Shown here piece by piece: positions 51,346-62,760 of a stretch of 64,000 bases of DNA. Source of the DNA: Novosphingobium naphthalenivorans NBRC 102051. Its GTDB lineage: Bacteria > Pseudomonadota > Alphaproteobacteria > Sphingomonadales > Sphingomonadaceae. A program made the position numbers and the translations under genes. The notes under the pieces are model-generated. The model ran no database searches and was not told the DNA's origin. It saw only the letters and a list, made by a program, of their open reading frames with translations. The stretch is taken from NCBI RefSeq assembly GCF_001590985.1, contig NZ_BCTX01000004.1, positions 1-64,000 of the forward strand, given 5' to 3'. The stretch's first letter is position 1. Each line of letters starts with the position of its first letter.

Positions 51346-51431
51346 AGCTATCACTGCCCCCGTCCGGTGCCAATGGCCGATCGGCGAGTGACACATTGCG
51401 GCAGACGAGCATATACCCCATATGTTCCGCC

Positions 51432-53618
51432 ATGGCCGAACTCATCATCCGCCGCGGGCTCGAAGAACCGGACACCTCGGGCCACTTCGTTCCCCACAAG
51501 CCGCAGCGTCCGGAAAAGTCCCTGCCCGGCAAGGCATTCCGGATCGTCTCGGACTATGCGCCGGCCGGCGACCAGCCCACCGCGATCGCCGAACTGGTCG
51601 GCTCGGCGCAGGAGGGGGAGAAGACGCAGGTGCTGCTCGGCGTCACTGGCTCGGGCAAGACCTTCACCATGGCCAAAGTGATCGAGGAACTGCAGCGCCC
51701 GGCGCTGATCCTGGCCCCCAACAAGATCCTCGCCGCGCAGCTCTATGGCGAGATGAAGGACTTCTTCCCCGACAACGCGGTCGAGTATTTCGTCTCCTAC
51801 TACGACTATTACCAGCCCGAAGCCTATGTGCCCCGGTCGGACACCTACATCGAGAAGGAAAGCTCGGTGAACGAGGCGATCGACCGGATGCGCCATTCGG
51901 CCACGCGCGCGCTGCTGGAGCGGGACGACGTAATCATCGTCGCTTCGGTCTCGTGCCTTTACGGCATCGGCTCGGTCGAGACCTATTCGGCGATGATCTT
52001 CGACCTGGAAACCGGCAAGGAGCAGGACCAGCGCGAGATCATCCGCAAGCTCGTCGCCCTGCAGTACAAGCGCAACGACCATGCCTTCGCGCGCGGCACC
52101 TTCCGCGTGCGCGGCGATAACCTCGAAATCTTCCCCAGCCACTATGAGGACATGGCTTGGCGGATCAGCTTCTTCGGTGACGAGATCGAGGAGATCGCCG
52201 AGTTCGATCCGCTGACCGGCAAGAAGGGTTCGGCGCTGGAAAAAGTGCGCGTCTATGCGAACTCGCACTACGTCACGCCGGGACCGACGATGAAGCAGGC
52301 GACCGAGGCGATCCGCTTCGAGCTGACCGAGCGGCTGAAAGAACTGGAGGCCGAGGGCAAGCTGCTCGAAGCCCAGCGGCTGGAACAGCGCACCCATTTC
52401 GACCTGGAGATGATCGCCGCCACCGGCTCGTGCGCGGGGATCGAGAACTATTCCCGCTTCCTCACCGGCCGCCTGCCGGGCGAGCCGCCGCCGACGCTGT
52501 TCGAATACCTGCCGGACAATGCCCTGCTCTTCGTCGACGAAAGCCACCAGACGGTGCCGCAGATCGGCGCGATGTCGAAAGGCGACCACCGGCGCAAGAT
52601 CACGCTGGCCGAATATGGCTTCCGCCTGCCGAGCTGCATCGACAACCGGCCGCTGCGTTTCAACGAATGGGATGCGATGCGCCCGCAGACGGTCGCTGTC
52701 TCCGCCACGCCCGGCGGCTGGGAAATGGAGCAGTCGGGCGGGGTCTTCGCCGAGCAAGTGATCCGCCCCACCGGGTTGATCGACCCGCCGGTGACGATCC
52801 GTCCGGTCGAGGATCAGGTGCAGGACTGCATAAACGAGTGCAAGGAAACCGCCGCCAAGGGCTACCGCACGCTCGTCACCACCCTCACCAAGCGCATGGC
52901 CGAGGACCTCACCGAATTTATGCACGAGGCGGGCGTGCGCGTGCGCTACATGCATAGCGACGTCGAGACGCTGGAGCGCATCGAGCTGATCCGCGATCTG
53001 CGCATGGGCGTCTATGATGTGCTGGTGGGCATCAACCTGCTGCGCGAAGGCCTCGACATTCCCGAATGCGGCCTGGTGTGCATTCTCGATGCCGACAAGG
53101 AAGGTTTCCTGCGCAGCGAGACTTCGCTGATCCAGACCATCGGCCGCGCCGCGCGCAATGTGGACGGCCGCGTGATCCTCTATGCCGACCGCATGACCGG
53201 CTCGATGGAACGCGCCATCGCCGAAACCGACCGCCGCCGCGCCAAGCAGCAGGAATACAACGCCGAGCACGGCATCACCCCACAAACGATCAAGCGCCGC
53301 ATCGCCGATATCGTGGCGGACACCGCCAGCCGCGACGGCGTGCTGGTGGAGATCGACGACGGGACACGCAACGAACTCGTCGGCCACAACCTGCGCGCCT
53401 ACATCGAGGAACTAGAAGGCCGGATGCGCGCGGCCGCCGCCGATCTGGAGTTCGAGGAAGCCGGGCGGCTGCGCGACGAAATCCGGCGGCTGGAGGCGAC
53501 CGAACTGGGCTTGCCGGAGGGCGAGCACAAGGCGCCGAAGGTGGGGCGGAGCAACGAGGGTAAGCCGGGGACGCGGAAGACGCGGTACGGGAAGGTGCAG
53601 AAGAAGTGGGGGCGGTAA
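51432..53618 (+). CDS. uvrB: UvrABC system protein B
   Basis: Nucleotide-excision repair helicase of 728 residues that verifies lesions and recruits UvrC. Seen: Walker [10 protein letters not shown], the beta-hairpin region [12 protein letters not shown], the DEAD-box-like [11 protein letters not shown], helicase motif [10 protein letters not shown], and a C-terminal UVR domain ([24 protein letters not shown]). ATG at 51432 begins MAELIIRRG; the frame is open upstream but overlaps the divergent gene. The C-terminal tail after UVR is basic and variable. A putative SOS box lies 87 bases upstream. Confidence 0.96.
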   Translation: MAELIIRRGLEEPDTSGHFVPHKPQRPEKSLPGKAFRIVSDYAPAGDQPTAIAELVGSAQEGEKTQVLLGVTGSGKTFTMAKVIEELQRPALILAPNKILAAQLYGEMKDFFPDNAVEYFVSYYDYYQPEAYVPRSDTYIEKESSVNEAIDRMRHSATRALLERDDVIIVASVSCLYGIGSVETYSAMIFDLETGKEQDQREIIRKLVALQYKRNDHAFARGTFRVRGDNLEIFPSHYEDMAWRISFFGDEIEEIAEFDPLTGKKGSALEKVRVYANSHYVTPGPTMKQATEAIRFELTERLKELEAEGKLLEAQRLEQRTHFDLEMIAATGSCAGIENYSRFLTGRLPGEPPPTLFEYLPDNALLFVDESHQTVPQIGAMSKGDHRRKITLAEYGFRLPSCIDNRPLRFNEWDAMRPQTVAVSATPGGWEMEQSGGVFAEQVIRPTGLIDPPVTIRPVEDQVQDCINECKETAAKGYRTLVTTLTKRMAEDLTEFMHEAGVRVRYMHSDVETLERIELIRDLRMGVYDVLVGINLLREGLDIPECGLVCILDADKEGFLRSETSLIQTIGRAARNVDGRVILYADRMTGSMERAIAETDRRRAKQQEYNAEHGITPQTIKRRIADIVADTASRDGVLVEIDDGTRNELVGHNLRAYIEELEGRMRAAAADLEFEEAGRLRDEIRRLEATELGLPEGEHKAPKVGRSNEGKPGTRKTRYGKVQKKWGR

Positions 53619-53879
53619 CGGTGCGACGCCACAGGTTTTTCTGTGGATATCTTATCCTATAGAATCAATATTTTGGAAATGGCGCCACATTCGACGTCGT
53701 CTAACTGCTTGTTGCGCCCAAATGACCCGAGGTTAGTAGAGGTGCTGCACATTTTTAGAGGCAGCCATGACGCAAAACGAAAGCCACAAAAAAGCGGAGT
53801 TTGCACGGGCATACATTTCACTGGACGTCCGTAGTGTATGCGATTCAAATGAGTCAGACGTCGTGGCAAGGAGTTTGCC

Positions 53880-54167
53880 ATGATCCGTTCATTCGCCGAT
53901 CCCGAAACCGAACTGGTGTTCCACGGCACCCGCAGCCGCAAGCTGCCGCCGGACATCCAGAACACGGCACGGCGCAAACTGCGCCAGATTGATCGGACGG
54001 TGAAGCTCCACGACTTGCGCATCCCGTCCGGCAATCGCTTCGAACAGTTGAAAGGTTTTACACCTTCACGATATAGTCTGCGCATCAACGACCAGTGGCG
54101 GATCACCTTCCGCTGGTCAGAAGGAGGCGCGGACGATGTCCGGATCGAGGACTATCACAAGGGATGA
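53880..54167 (+). CDS. higB: HigB-type toxin (type II toxin-antitoxin)
   Basis: RelE/ParE-fold toxin of 95 residues, of the HigB type, an mRNA endonuclease that acts on the ribosome. It shows GFTPSRYSLRINDQWRITFRW, the family core, and DVRIEDYHKG at the end. AAGGAG stands ten bases before the ATG. The toxin gene comes first and overlaps the antitoxin gene by 32 bases, the order typical of higBA. The upstream 260 bases are AT-rich compared with the window, in keeping with a mobile module. Confidence 0.92.
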   Translation: MIRSFADPETELVFHGTRSRKLPPDIQNTARRKLRQIDRTVKLHDLRIPSGNRFEQLKGFTPSRYSLRINDQWRITFRWSEGGADDVRIEDYHKG

Positions 54168-54456
54168 AGACCGGCTGGACAACGTCCACCCCGGCGCGAT
54201 CCTGCGTGAAGATTTCCTGATCGGGAGCGAAATTCCCGTCGAGGAGGTCGCGACCGGAGCCGGGCTCGCCCTGGATTACCTCAAGGCGCTTCTCTCCGAA
54301 TCCGCCCCCGTCGATGCCATCACCGACCTGCGGCTCGCCCGCTATTTCGGCATGAGCGAAGGATTTTTTCTGGGGCTCCAGATCGACTACGACCTTGAAG
54401 AAGGACGCCGGACACGCGGCGACGAACTTGACCGCATCGTCCCGCGAGCGGCCTGA
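54136..54456 (+). CDS. higA: HigA-type antitoxin
   Basis: XRE-family helix-turn-helix antitoxin of 106 residues. VHPGAILREDFL is the HigA signature, followed by the HTH (EVATGAGLALDYLKALLSES) and TDLRLARYFGMSEGFFLGLQ. It should bind and neutralise HigB and repress the operon. It begins inside higB with its own AAGGAGG eight bases before ATG. Confidence 0.92.
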   Translation: MSGSRTITRDEDRLDNVHPGAILREDFLIGSEIPVEEVATGAGLALDYLKALLSESAPVDAITDLRLARYFGMSEGFFLGLQIDYDLEEGRRTRGDELDRIVPRAA

Positions 54457-54477
54457 CCAAACACCCCCGAACAAAAA

Positions 54478-54507
54478 GCCCCGGGCCTGACGGACAGGCG
54501 CCGGGGC
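54478..54507. terminator. Hairpin between higA and the LuxR gene
   Basis: GCCCCGG (54478-54484) pairs with CCGGGGC (54501-54507) outside an inner GCCTG/CAGGC stem with loop ACGGA. On the plus strand it is followed by AGGAAAAG, not T; on the minus strand it is followed by TTTTTG. It therefore looks like a terminator for leftward transcription, although no leftward gene ends here. Confidence 0.45.
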
Positions 54508-54574
54508 AGGAAAAGGAATGGCATTACCAATCCTTCGGGTCGCGTTTCCCTTTTGAACGCAAAGCCTTCTCCAC

Positions 54575-54596
54575 ACATACCAAGATCATGGTATGT
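54575..54596. promoter_or_regulatory. Palindrome over the LuxR-type gene start
   Basis: ACATACC (54575-54581) and GGTATGT (54590-54596), a perfect inverted repeat with an eight-base spacer. It overlaps the presumed ATG at 54588, so it may be an operator for autorepression, or a sign that translation starts further downstream. Confidence 0.5.
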
Positions 54597-55784
54597 ACCG
54601 CTCCGGAACGGGGCAAACGCGGGGGCGGCGTGGGCAGGCAAGGCAGGGACAGTGCAACGCGGAAAGTGGCGCGGATTGCCGCTGCTTTCGCGCGCGCGCC
54701 GTTCGAGCCGCTGGGCTGGGACACCGCCCTGCGCACGCTGGCGGAGGCGACCCGTTCCTCGCATGGGCAGATGCTGGCGATGGGCGCCCGGCACTTGGCC
54801 TTCAACTGGGTGAGCGATGCGGACCCCGGTTTTCACACGCTGCTGGAGGACATCGACGGCTACTTGCCCGAAGTGAACTATCGCGTGGCAGCGGCCGGTC
54901 AGCCGCTCGAAATGGCCTGGGAAGCGCACTATGACGCCGTGCGGGCCGCGCATACGGACGAACGCTATCTCGACGCCATGCGCCGTCTCGATGTCGAGCA
55001 TGGCGCGCAGATGGTGCTCACCCAGCAGCCCGATGCCTTTTTCGGGCTGGCCGTGCTGCGCAGCGAGTCCGACGGGCGCTCGACCGAGGCCGACCGGCAC
55101 GTGTTCGCACAAGCCGCGCCGCACGTTCTGGCGGCCCTGCGCACGCAGAACGCCATCGAGCATCAGGGATTGCTGATGGTACAGGGCTCGATCGAGACGA
55201 TGCGCACGCCGGCGATCCTGCTCGATGCGGCCGCGCGGGTCTGCTACGTCAGCGAGGCGGCCGCCCCGCTGCTGGGCCTGCGCACGCTTCAGGTTCGAAA
55301 CCAGACCCTGCGCGCGAGCGTCCCGGCCACGGACCGCGCCCTGCAAGCCCGCATCGCGCTGGCCCTTTCCGGCGCCGACACCGGCCCTTCCCCCCTGTGG
55401 GTTCGCAGCGATGCCGGGCTGCTGCTGGTGGAAGTCCGCGCGCTGCCGCGACAGGACTGGCATTTCGGCTTCACCCCGCGGGTGATCGTGACCCTGCGCT
55501 CACCGCTCGCCGCGCCGGGCGAGGAGGCGCATCATCTGGCGCACGAAGGCCTGGAGCGCGATGCCCGGCACTTGTCCGAGGCCCTGAGCCTGAGCAGCGC
55601 GGAAGCCCAGGTCGTGGCGCTGCTCTCGCGCGGTCATTCCCGGCAGGACATCGCCCGCCTTCGCGGCGTCAGCGTCCAGACAGTCACCGCGCAGCTGCGC
55701 AACGTATTCCTCAAGTGCAATGTCCGGCGCGAAAGCGAACTCGCCGCGATGGCGCGTGCAGTGACGGAAATCGCGAACGGCTGA
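54588..55784 (+). CDS. LuxR-family transcriptional regulator
   Basis: Regulator of up to 398 residues. The C-terminal 60 residues form the LuxR-type helix-turn-helix (LSLSSAEAQVVALLSRGHSRQDIARLRGVSVQTVTAQ), while the first 230 residues look like a sensor of PAS/GAF type (TPAILLDAAARVCYVSEAAAPLLGL) without a receiver aspartate, so it is not a two-component regulator. The ligand is unknown. The true start may be downstream (for example GTG at 54666), because ATG 54588 lies within a palindrome and lacks a good ribosome-binding site. It is followed by a large secreted protein, a possible target. Confidence 0.85.
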   Translation: MVCTAPERGKRGGGVGRQGRDSATRKVARIAAAFARAPFEPLGWDTALRTLAEATRSSHGQMLAMGARHLAFNWVSDADPGFHTLLEDIDGYLPEVNYRVAAAGQPLEMAWEAHYDAVRAAHTDERYLDAMRRLDVEHGAQMVLTQQPDAFFGLAVLRSESDGRSTEADRHVFAQAAPHVLAALRTQNAIEHQGLLMVQGSIETMRTPAILLDAAARVCYVSEAAAPLLGLRTLQVRNQTLRASVPATDRALQARIALALSGADTGPSPLWVRSDAGLLLVEVRALPRQDWHFGFTPRVIVTLRSPLAAPGEEAHHLAHEGLERDARHLSEALSLSSAEAQVVALLSRGHSRQDIARLRGVSVQTVTAQLRNVFLKCNVRRESELAAMARAVTEIANG

Positions 55785-55912
55785 CAGGGCCGCGCACCAT
55801 CGCATCGCGCCGCGCCATGGTTAAACAGGAGATAATTGTCCTGCCGCAATTCTCCTGACACTTTGTCTGATACAGTTCGCTTGTCTTGCTGCGGCCTGGG
55901 AGAGAGCTGGCC

Positions 55913-58351
55913 ATGGAAAAGTGGACGTTTGGATGGATTGCCGTCTGTGGCGGCGCGTCATGCCTGTTGGGCTTCAGCGAAGCGGCGCAGGCGCAATTCA
56001 CGACCTTGAAACCCGCCCCGCGCGTGGAAAGAAGCGACGCTCCGCCCGAAAGCGAGATCAAGCCGCCGGTCGCCGCCACGGCCACCGCGCCGGCCTCGTC
56101 CGTCACGCTGAAGGCAGGCACCACCAGCGAGGCGCTGCGCGCCTTGCCGGTGCGGCAGCGCTATTCGGCCGCTACCTTGCGGGCCAATCCGGTGCTGACG
56201 CTGGGCAGGGACAAAGTGAATTTGCGGCCCGTGCTCAACAATCCCGGTTCGCTCGGCAACATGGCCACACGCCTGCGCGCACAGACGGCGCTGACCCGGG
56301 TCATGGCCGATGACATCGAGGCGAGCCGGATCGATCAGGGCCTGATCGTGCGCCAGTACCTGGCCTACAGCATGAAACCCGGCGCCTGCTCGACGCCGGC
56401 CAAGAGCGCCGCGCTCGATCGCGCCGGTATCGGCTGCTTCGTGCAGACGAGTGCCGCAGCCCGCAACGCCGCTTTTGCCGATCCCGGCAGCGCGCGCTAC
56501 ATCGCCGATCCGGCCAGGCGCGCGCAGGCGATTGCCGCCGCCGGCAAGGAAGCGGAGGCCGAACAGGCCGATTTCGCACAAGGGATCGCGCAGTTCCGCG
56601 CGATGATGAAGGATCCCGCGCAGCGCCAGCAGGTGGAAGCGCAAGTCGGCGCGGCCGAGGCGGCCCGTCTGGCCGCCCTGCCCGACGCCCAGCTTGAAGG
56701 CGAGATGATCAACGCGGCCGACGTGCAGATCGAGGACACCATGTTCCTCCCCGCGTTCGACAAGAAGCTGCAACTGGCAGCGCGCCCCGCATTTTCGCAA
56801 AAACCCATGCCCCGGCCGCAGATCCCCGAGAAAGTCGAGGCCGAGCGCACGCTGGCGCAGCATGTCCTCCTCACCGGCTTTACGCTGGGACGCGAAAACG
56901 AATGGCGCCGGCGTGTCTCCGTCACCGTCAAGACCTGTCTCGTAAGCTGCAAGAAGACCTATTACCTGGAGGTCTATGCCGGTTTCGGCTACGGTTTCGG
57001 CCTGCGTTTCCCGATCAGCGTAAGCGGGCTCTATGCCTACAACCGCGTGGGCAGCACCGAGACCGCCAGCATCGCGCCGGTGTTCCAGCCGATCAACGGC
57101 AGCCCGCATGATTACGAAGAAACCGGGCTCGATAGCGGCCAGGTGTTCCAGGGCCGCGAACTGGTGGCCGAGCTGACCGCCTATGCGGGCATGAACTACA
57201 AGGTGCCGTTCCACAGCGGCGGGGTTTCCGCGAACGTGGGCAAGGACCTGACCGAAGGGCTGCCCGCGCCGTTCACCAACGGCCAGTTCCAGCCCCCCGC
57301 TCCGGGCCCTGGCGGCGCGCTCAACAAGGACGTCGTGTTCGACAGCCCCGATCTGCTGGCCGGGCTGGCAAACTACGGCGTGGCGGGAGCCAAGATCCTG
57401 CCCGCCGTGCAAGTCGGCCTGACCTCCGACAAGCTGCAGGTGCAGCTCAAGGACAACCTGTCAGGCAAAGTCACCGAAATGACGAGTTCCGGCCAGACTT
57501 ACCCGCTCGCCGTCAACCCGCAGGACCATTCGAGCAGCTTCTCGATCGGCCACCCGGAATATTCGCTGGCCTTCCAGGTCACGCCGGGCCTTGCCGCGCG
57601 GGTCTTCGTGGATGTCGCGGTCTGGTCGCATCACTGGGACTGGCCGGTGTGGTTCCCCGAAGTTTCCGTGACGCTGCCCCCGGACGGCGTGACCTTCACC
57701 TGCCACGAGAAGACCATCTGCGCGCGCGAGTACTTCTATTCGCCGACCGTGAGCAAGGACGCGCCCGGCGCGCAGCAGCCCCCTTCCGATCCCATGGAGA
57801 AGGAAGTCTTCGACTGGCGGCAGGCCTATATAAAGAAGTACTATGACCAGTGCGCCTACCTGCCGCTCAACTTCTGCGGCGTGGCGATCACGGGCGTGGC
57901 GGAGATGACGGGCAACCGCATCCTCAACGAAATGCGCGCCCAGCCCAAGTACCCTTCGATCGAAACCGCGCAGATCATGATCCGCAACGCGATCGAGGCC
58001 GACAAGAAAGGCAAGGCGATCATCCTCGAAAGCAAGGTGGCCGAGGTTGATCTCTACGGGAAGGACTTGTTCAAGACCTACGAACCGGTCTGGGCACACG
58101 ACTGCACCGACCAGCTCTGCCGCACGCGCATCCACGCGCTGGGCGATGCCTATGTGAAGGCACTGATGGCCCGGCAGAAAGCCCACCCGGCCTGGGAACG
58201 CAACCAGGTCGTGTTCGAGGAGAACACCCAGGGCGGCTGGTCCCGGAAAGCGGCAGAGGAAGTCAAAGCCTCGCAGCAGCGCACCGAGGCCCTGCGGAAC
58301 CGGGGCAGGAAGCCCGTCATCCCCACACGCCCCCTGCGCACGATTCCCTGA
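55913..58351 (+). CDS. Large secreted protein of unknown function
   Basis: Unrecognised protein of 812 residues with an N-terminal signal peptide (MEKWTFGWI to SEAAQAQ). The first 300 residues are Ala/Pro-rich and mostly helical (repeated AEQADFAQGIAQFRAMMKDPAQRQQ-like segments cut into shorter words), the middle has aromatic beta-type sequence (YAGFGYGFGLRFPISVSGLYAYN), and the C-terminal third contains cysteines in pairs (CHEKTICARE, CAYLPLNFC, HDCTDQLCRTR), suggesting disulfides outside the cytoplasm. No catalytic motif was identified. GGGAGAGA precedes ATG at 55913. It follows a LuxR-type regulator by 128 bases. Confidence 0.75.
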   Translation: MEKWTFGWIAVCGGASCLLGFSEAAQAQFTTLKPAPRVERSDAPPESEIKPPVAATATAPASSVTLKAGTTSEALRALPVRQRYSAATLRANPVLTLGRDKVNLRPVLNNPGSLGNMATRLRAQTALTRVMADDIEASRIDQGLIVRQYLAYSMKPGACSTPAKSAALDRAGIGCFVQTSAAARNAAFADPGSARYIADPARRAQAIAAAGKEAEAEQADFAQGIAQFRAMMKDPAQRQQVEAQVGAAEAARLAALPDAQLEGEMINAADVQIEDTMFLPAFDKKLQLAARPAFSQKPMPRPQIPEKVEAERTLAQHVLLTGFTLGRENEWRRRVSVTVKTCLVSCKKTYYLEVYAGFGYGFGLRFPISVSGLYAYNRVGSTETASIAPVFQPINGSPHDYEETGLDSGQVFQGRELVAELTAYAGMNYKVPFHSGGVSANVGKDLTEGLPAPFTNGQFQPPAPGPGGALNKDVVFDSPDLLAGLANYGVAGAKILPAVQVGLTSDKLQVQLKDNLSGKVTEMTSSGQTYPLAVNPQDHSSSFSIGHPEYSLAFQVTPGLAARVFVDVAVWSHHWDWPVWFPEVSVTLPPDGVTFTCHEKTICAREYFYSPTVSKDAPGAQQPPSDPMEKEVFDWRQAYIKKYYDQCAYLPLNFCGVAITGVAEMTGNRILNEMRAQPKYPSIETAQIMIRNAIEADKKGKAIILESKVAEVDLYGKDLFKTYEPVWAHDCTDQLCRTRIHALGDAYVKALMARQKAHPAWERNQVVFEENTQGGWSRKAAEEVKASQQRTEALRNRGRKPVIPTRPLRTIP

Positions 58352-58457
58352 GTGCACGATTCCCTGAGCCCCCGGACAGGCGCGGAGTACGACAAGCGAG
58401 CGTTACAAAGCCTTCAATTGTCCGGCGCGGGGCTGGCGGATTGTCGGCTTTTCGCCA

Positions 58458-59207
58458 TCAGCGGCGCGACAGCGAGCGGAGCATTCCCTGCACTTCGTCC
58501 TGCAGGTCCATCTCCACCGCGGGGGCGCCCAGCAGCAGCATGTTGGCAACGAAGGCGGCATCGTTGCGCGGCTCTTTAAGGGCCTCGCGCAGGATCGGCA
58601 GGTTCTCTTCGATGTGGGCCATGAAGGCCACGCCCGCCTCGCAAACCTCTTCCCATTTGGCCCGCGTCCACAGCGCCAGCGGATAGAGAATCTCGCTCTT
58701 GAAGTTGGAGCCCATCGCGCGTTCGAGGAAGCGCATCCCCACGGTCCAGGTCTCGCCGTTACGCATCGGCGGCGGGGTCGGTTCGCCTGCCAGCATCTTC
58801 TTGCCGGCCTGGCCGACATGATCGTCAAGCGTCACGGGCGCTGCGATTTCCCCGCGAAAGTGCCAGAGTCCGGCGTTTCCGGGGAACCCCGGCCCGAAGC
58901 GTTCGCGCAAGCCCGCCTCGACTTTGTCGACCGCGTGCTTGTCTCCCTTCATCGCCGCCGCCATGGCGAAGGCCACCAGCGTATCATCGCCGATCTGGTG
59001 CGTGATGCCACCTGCCAGCTGCTGTTCCGTCAGCGCCGGCGTGAGTCCGTCGGCAGGCATCTCCACCTGGCCGGAACGATGGGCCGAAAGGAACGCGGTG
59101 ATCTCCAGCCAGGGCAGGAAATTGTCGAGAAACGCATCCGGATCGGCGTGGACGATGGCGAGGTTGATCGGCTGCTTGCGCTTGGCCAGTTCGGTCATGT
59201 CGGTCAT
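58458..59207 (-). CDS. Hypothetical cytosolic protein
   Basis: Protein of 249 residues that was not recognised. It begins MTDMTELAKRKQPINLAIVH and is largely helical with many aromatic residues (DAFLDNFLPWLEITAFL, GLWHFRGEIAAP, LYPLALWTRAKWEEV), with no signal peptide or membrane helix. GGAGAAGA precedes ATG at 59207. It is divergent from the CoA-transferase gene, with about 240 bases between. The function is unknown. Confidence 0.75.
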   Translation of the reverse strand: MTDMTELAKRKQPINLAIVHADPDAFLDNFLPWLEITAFLSAHRSGQVEMPADGLTPALTEQQLAGGITHQIGDDTLVAFAMAAAMKGDKHAVDKVEAGLRERFGPGFPGNAGLWHFRGEIAAPVTLDDHVGQAGKKMLAGEPTPPPMRNGETWTVGMRFLERAMGSNFKSEILYPLALWTRAKWEEVCEAGVAFMAHIEENLPILREALKEPRNDAAFVANMLLLGAPAVEMDLQDEVQGMLRSLSRR

Positions 59208-59311
59208 GGGCTGTCTTCTCCTCGGGCTTTTGGCGGTTGGGGTTCCGGGAAAAAACAAAGCAAAATTTGCGCCATGTCATGGCGCGCCGCATGAGTTGAG
59301 GCACTGTGTGA

Positions 59312-60952
<1,641 letters not shown>

Positions 60953-60958
60953 TTTCCC

Positions 60959-61047
60959 GCGCGGCGGTGCGATGCCGCGGAAACCCGTCCGGGCCTGCCC
61001 CGTACAGGTCTTGCCCGTGCAGGTCTTGCCGCATCGCACCGCCGCGC
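60959..61047. repeat. 17-base inverted repeat enclosing a tandem repeat
   Basis: GCGCGGCGGTGCGATGC (60959-60975) is a perfect inverted match to 61031-61047. In the 55-base loop, a 15-base unit CCCGTACAGGTCTTG (60999-61013) is repeated at once as CCCGTGCAGGTCTTG (61014-61028). It starts six bases after the CoA-transferase stop. There is no T run, so it is not a simple terminator. Confidence 0.75.
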
Positions 61048-61111
61048 TAAGGTGCCTCGCTTCGCCTCCCCCTCCCCCCAGAGGCGCCAAGCATTCGAGG
61101 TACGACATTCC

Positions 61112-62620
61112 ATGCGATTCCTGACTCTGGCCGCTTCGGCCCTGCTGCTGGCGGCTTCCGGCTCAGCCATCCTCGCCGCCGACAACGCCGATGACGCCAA
61201 GGCCTCCGAAAAGGCCGACGCCAAGACCGACGACCATTTCACCCCCTTCCCCGCGCCCAGGTCGATCAAGCAATCGGCCGTGATCGGCGGCAAGACGGTC
61301 AGCTACGCCGCCACGGTCGGGTCGCTGCCGGTGAAGGACGAGACGGGCAAGGTCATCGGCGAAGTCGTCTATACCGCCTATACCGTGCCCGGCGCGCCCA
61401 CTTCCCGGCCGGTGACGTTCGCCTTCAACGGCGGCCCCGGTGCCTCGTCAGTCTATCTCAACCTCGGCGCGATCGGCCCCAAGAGCGTGGCGTTCGGCGA
61501 TCAGGGCGATGCGCCTTCCGATCTTGCCGTGCTGCGCGACAATCCCAATTCCTGGCTCGATTTCACCGACCTCGTCTTCATCGATCCCATTGGCACCGGC
61601 TTTTCACGTTCGCGCGAGGACAAGGACAAGACCAAGAAGGACTTCTACGAAGCCGACGCCGACATCCATTACCTCAGCCGCGTGGTCTATGACTGGCTGG
61701 TCGCCAATGACCGCCTGACCAGCCGCAAGTACCTCGCGGGCGAAAGCTACGGCGGCTACCGCGTGCCGCGCCTCGCCTATTACCTGCAGACGCAGATGGG
61801 CGTGGGCATTTCCGGCATGACGCTGGTTTCGCCCTATCTCGATCCGCCCGCCATCGGCGAGGACGACGCGCTCTCTCCGCTGCCGTGGATGATCAACCTG
61901 CCCTCGATGGCGGCGGGTCATTTCGAACGGCAGGGCAAGCCGCTCGACGAGACCACCATGGGCCCGGTCGAGACCTACATGCGCACCCAGTTCGTGCAGG
62001 ATTTCCTCGCCGGTCCGGGAGACAAGGCCGCGACCGACCGGCTTTCAGCGAAAGTCGCGGAGATCACCGGGCTCGATCCGGCCCTGGTGCGGCGCATGAA
62101 CGGGCGCGTCGATATCGACACCTACCTGCGCGAAATCCGCCGCAGTCAGGGCCTGATCGGCTCGGTCTATGATTCCAACTACACCGCCTACGACCCCTTC
62201 CCCGCCAGCGCGACGCCGCAATACAGCGACCCGCTGCTGACCACGCTGATCGCGCCCACGACGTCCGCCATGGTCGATTTCATCACCCGGCAAGTCGGCT
62301 GGAAAGTGGATGCCCGCTACAACGCGCTGTCCTACGCCGTGAACGAGCAGTGGAAGCGCGACGATACCGACAGCCCAGTCAGCGATCTGCGCAAGGCCGT
62401 CGCCACCGACCCGAAGATGAAAGTGAACATCGTCCACGGCTGGGATGACCTGTCCTGCCCGTTCTACGGATCGAAGCTGATCCTGGCGCAGATGCCCGAT
62501 TTTGCCCGCGACGGCCGGATCAGCCTGCATATGTATCCGGGTGGGCACATGTTCTATTCGCGCGCGGACAGCGGCGCGGCGATGCGGCGCGATGTGATGG
62601 GAAGCTACCAGGGCGGCTGA
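61112..62620 (+). CDS. Exported S10-family serine carboxypeptidase
   Basis: Peptidase of 502 residues of family S10, which removes C-terminal residues from peptides, often at low pH. A signal peptide MRFLTLAAS to ILA is followed by an Asp/Lys/Ala-rich linker. The oxyanion region FAFNGGPGASSVYLN, the nucleophile GESYGGYR, the acid in HGWDDLSCPF and the His in YPGGHMFY are all present, so it should be active in the periplasm or outside. ATG at 61112 is chosen at the signal peptide. S10 enzymes are common in sphingomonads, possibly for peptide scavenging. Confidence 0.93.
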   Translation: MRFLTLAASALLLAASGSAILAADNADDAKASEKADAKTDDHFTPFPAPRSIKQSAVIGGKTVSYAATVGSLPVKDETGKVIGEVVYTAYTVPGAPTSRPVTFAFNGGPGASSVYLNLGAIGPKSVAFGDQGDAPSDLAVLRDNPNSWLDFTDLVFIDPIGTGFSRSREDKDKTKKDFYEADADIHYLSRVVYDWLVANDRLTSRKYLAGESYGGYRVPRLAYYLQTQMGVGISGMTLVSPYLDPPAIGEDDALSPLPWMINLPSMAAGHFERQGKPLDETTMGPVETYMRTQFVQDFLAGPGDKAATDRLSAKVAEITGLDPALVRRMNGRVDIDTYLREIRRSQGLIGSVYDSNYTAYDPFPASATPQYSDPLLTTLIAPTTSAMVDFITRQVGWKVDARYNALSYAVNEQWKRDDTDSPVSDLRKAVATDPKMKVNIVHGWDDLSCPFYGSKLILAQMPDFARDGRISLHMYPGGHMFYSRADSGAAMRRDVMGSYQGG

Positions 62621-62760
62621 GTCGCCCTCGCAGCGGCAACGCTCTGCTCCCCGCGCGCTCCACAATGCGACACCCGGGGAACAGGGCTTGACGTTCCGGC
62701 TGCCGGGCCCATGCCTTTGCCGCGCGCGCACCCAGCCGCGCGGTTTGCAGGGCAATCCCG

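Noticed and set aside
53657..54106. Minus-strand frame opposite higB
   Set aside because: It lies against the well-supported toxin gene, and its product has no family or ribosome-binding site.
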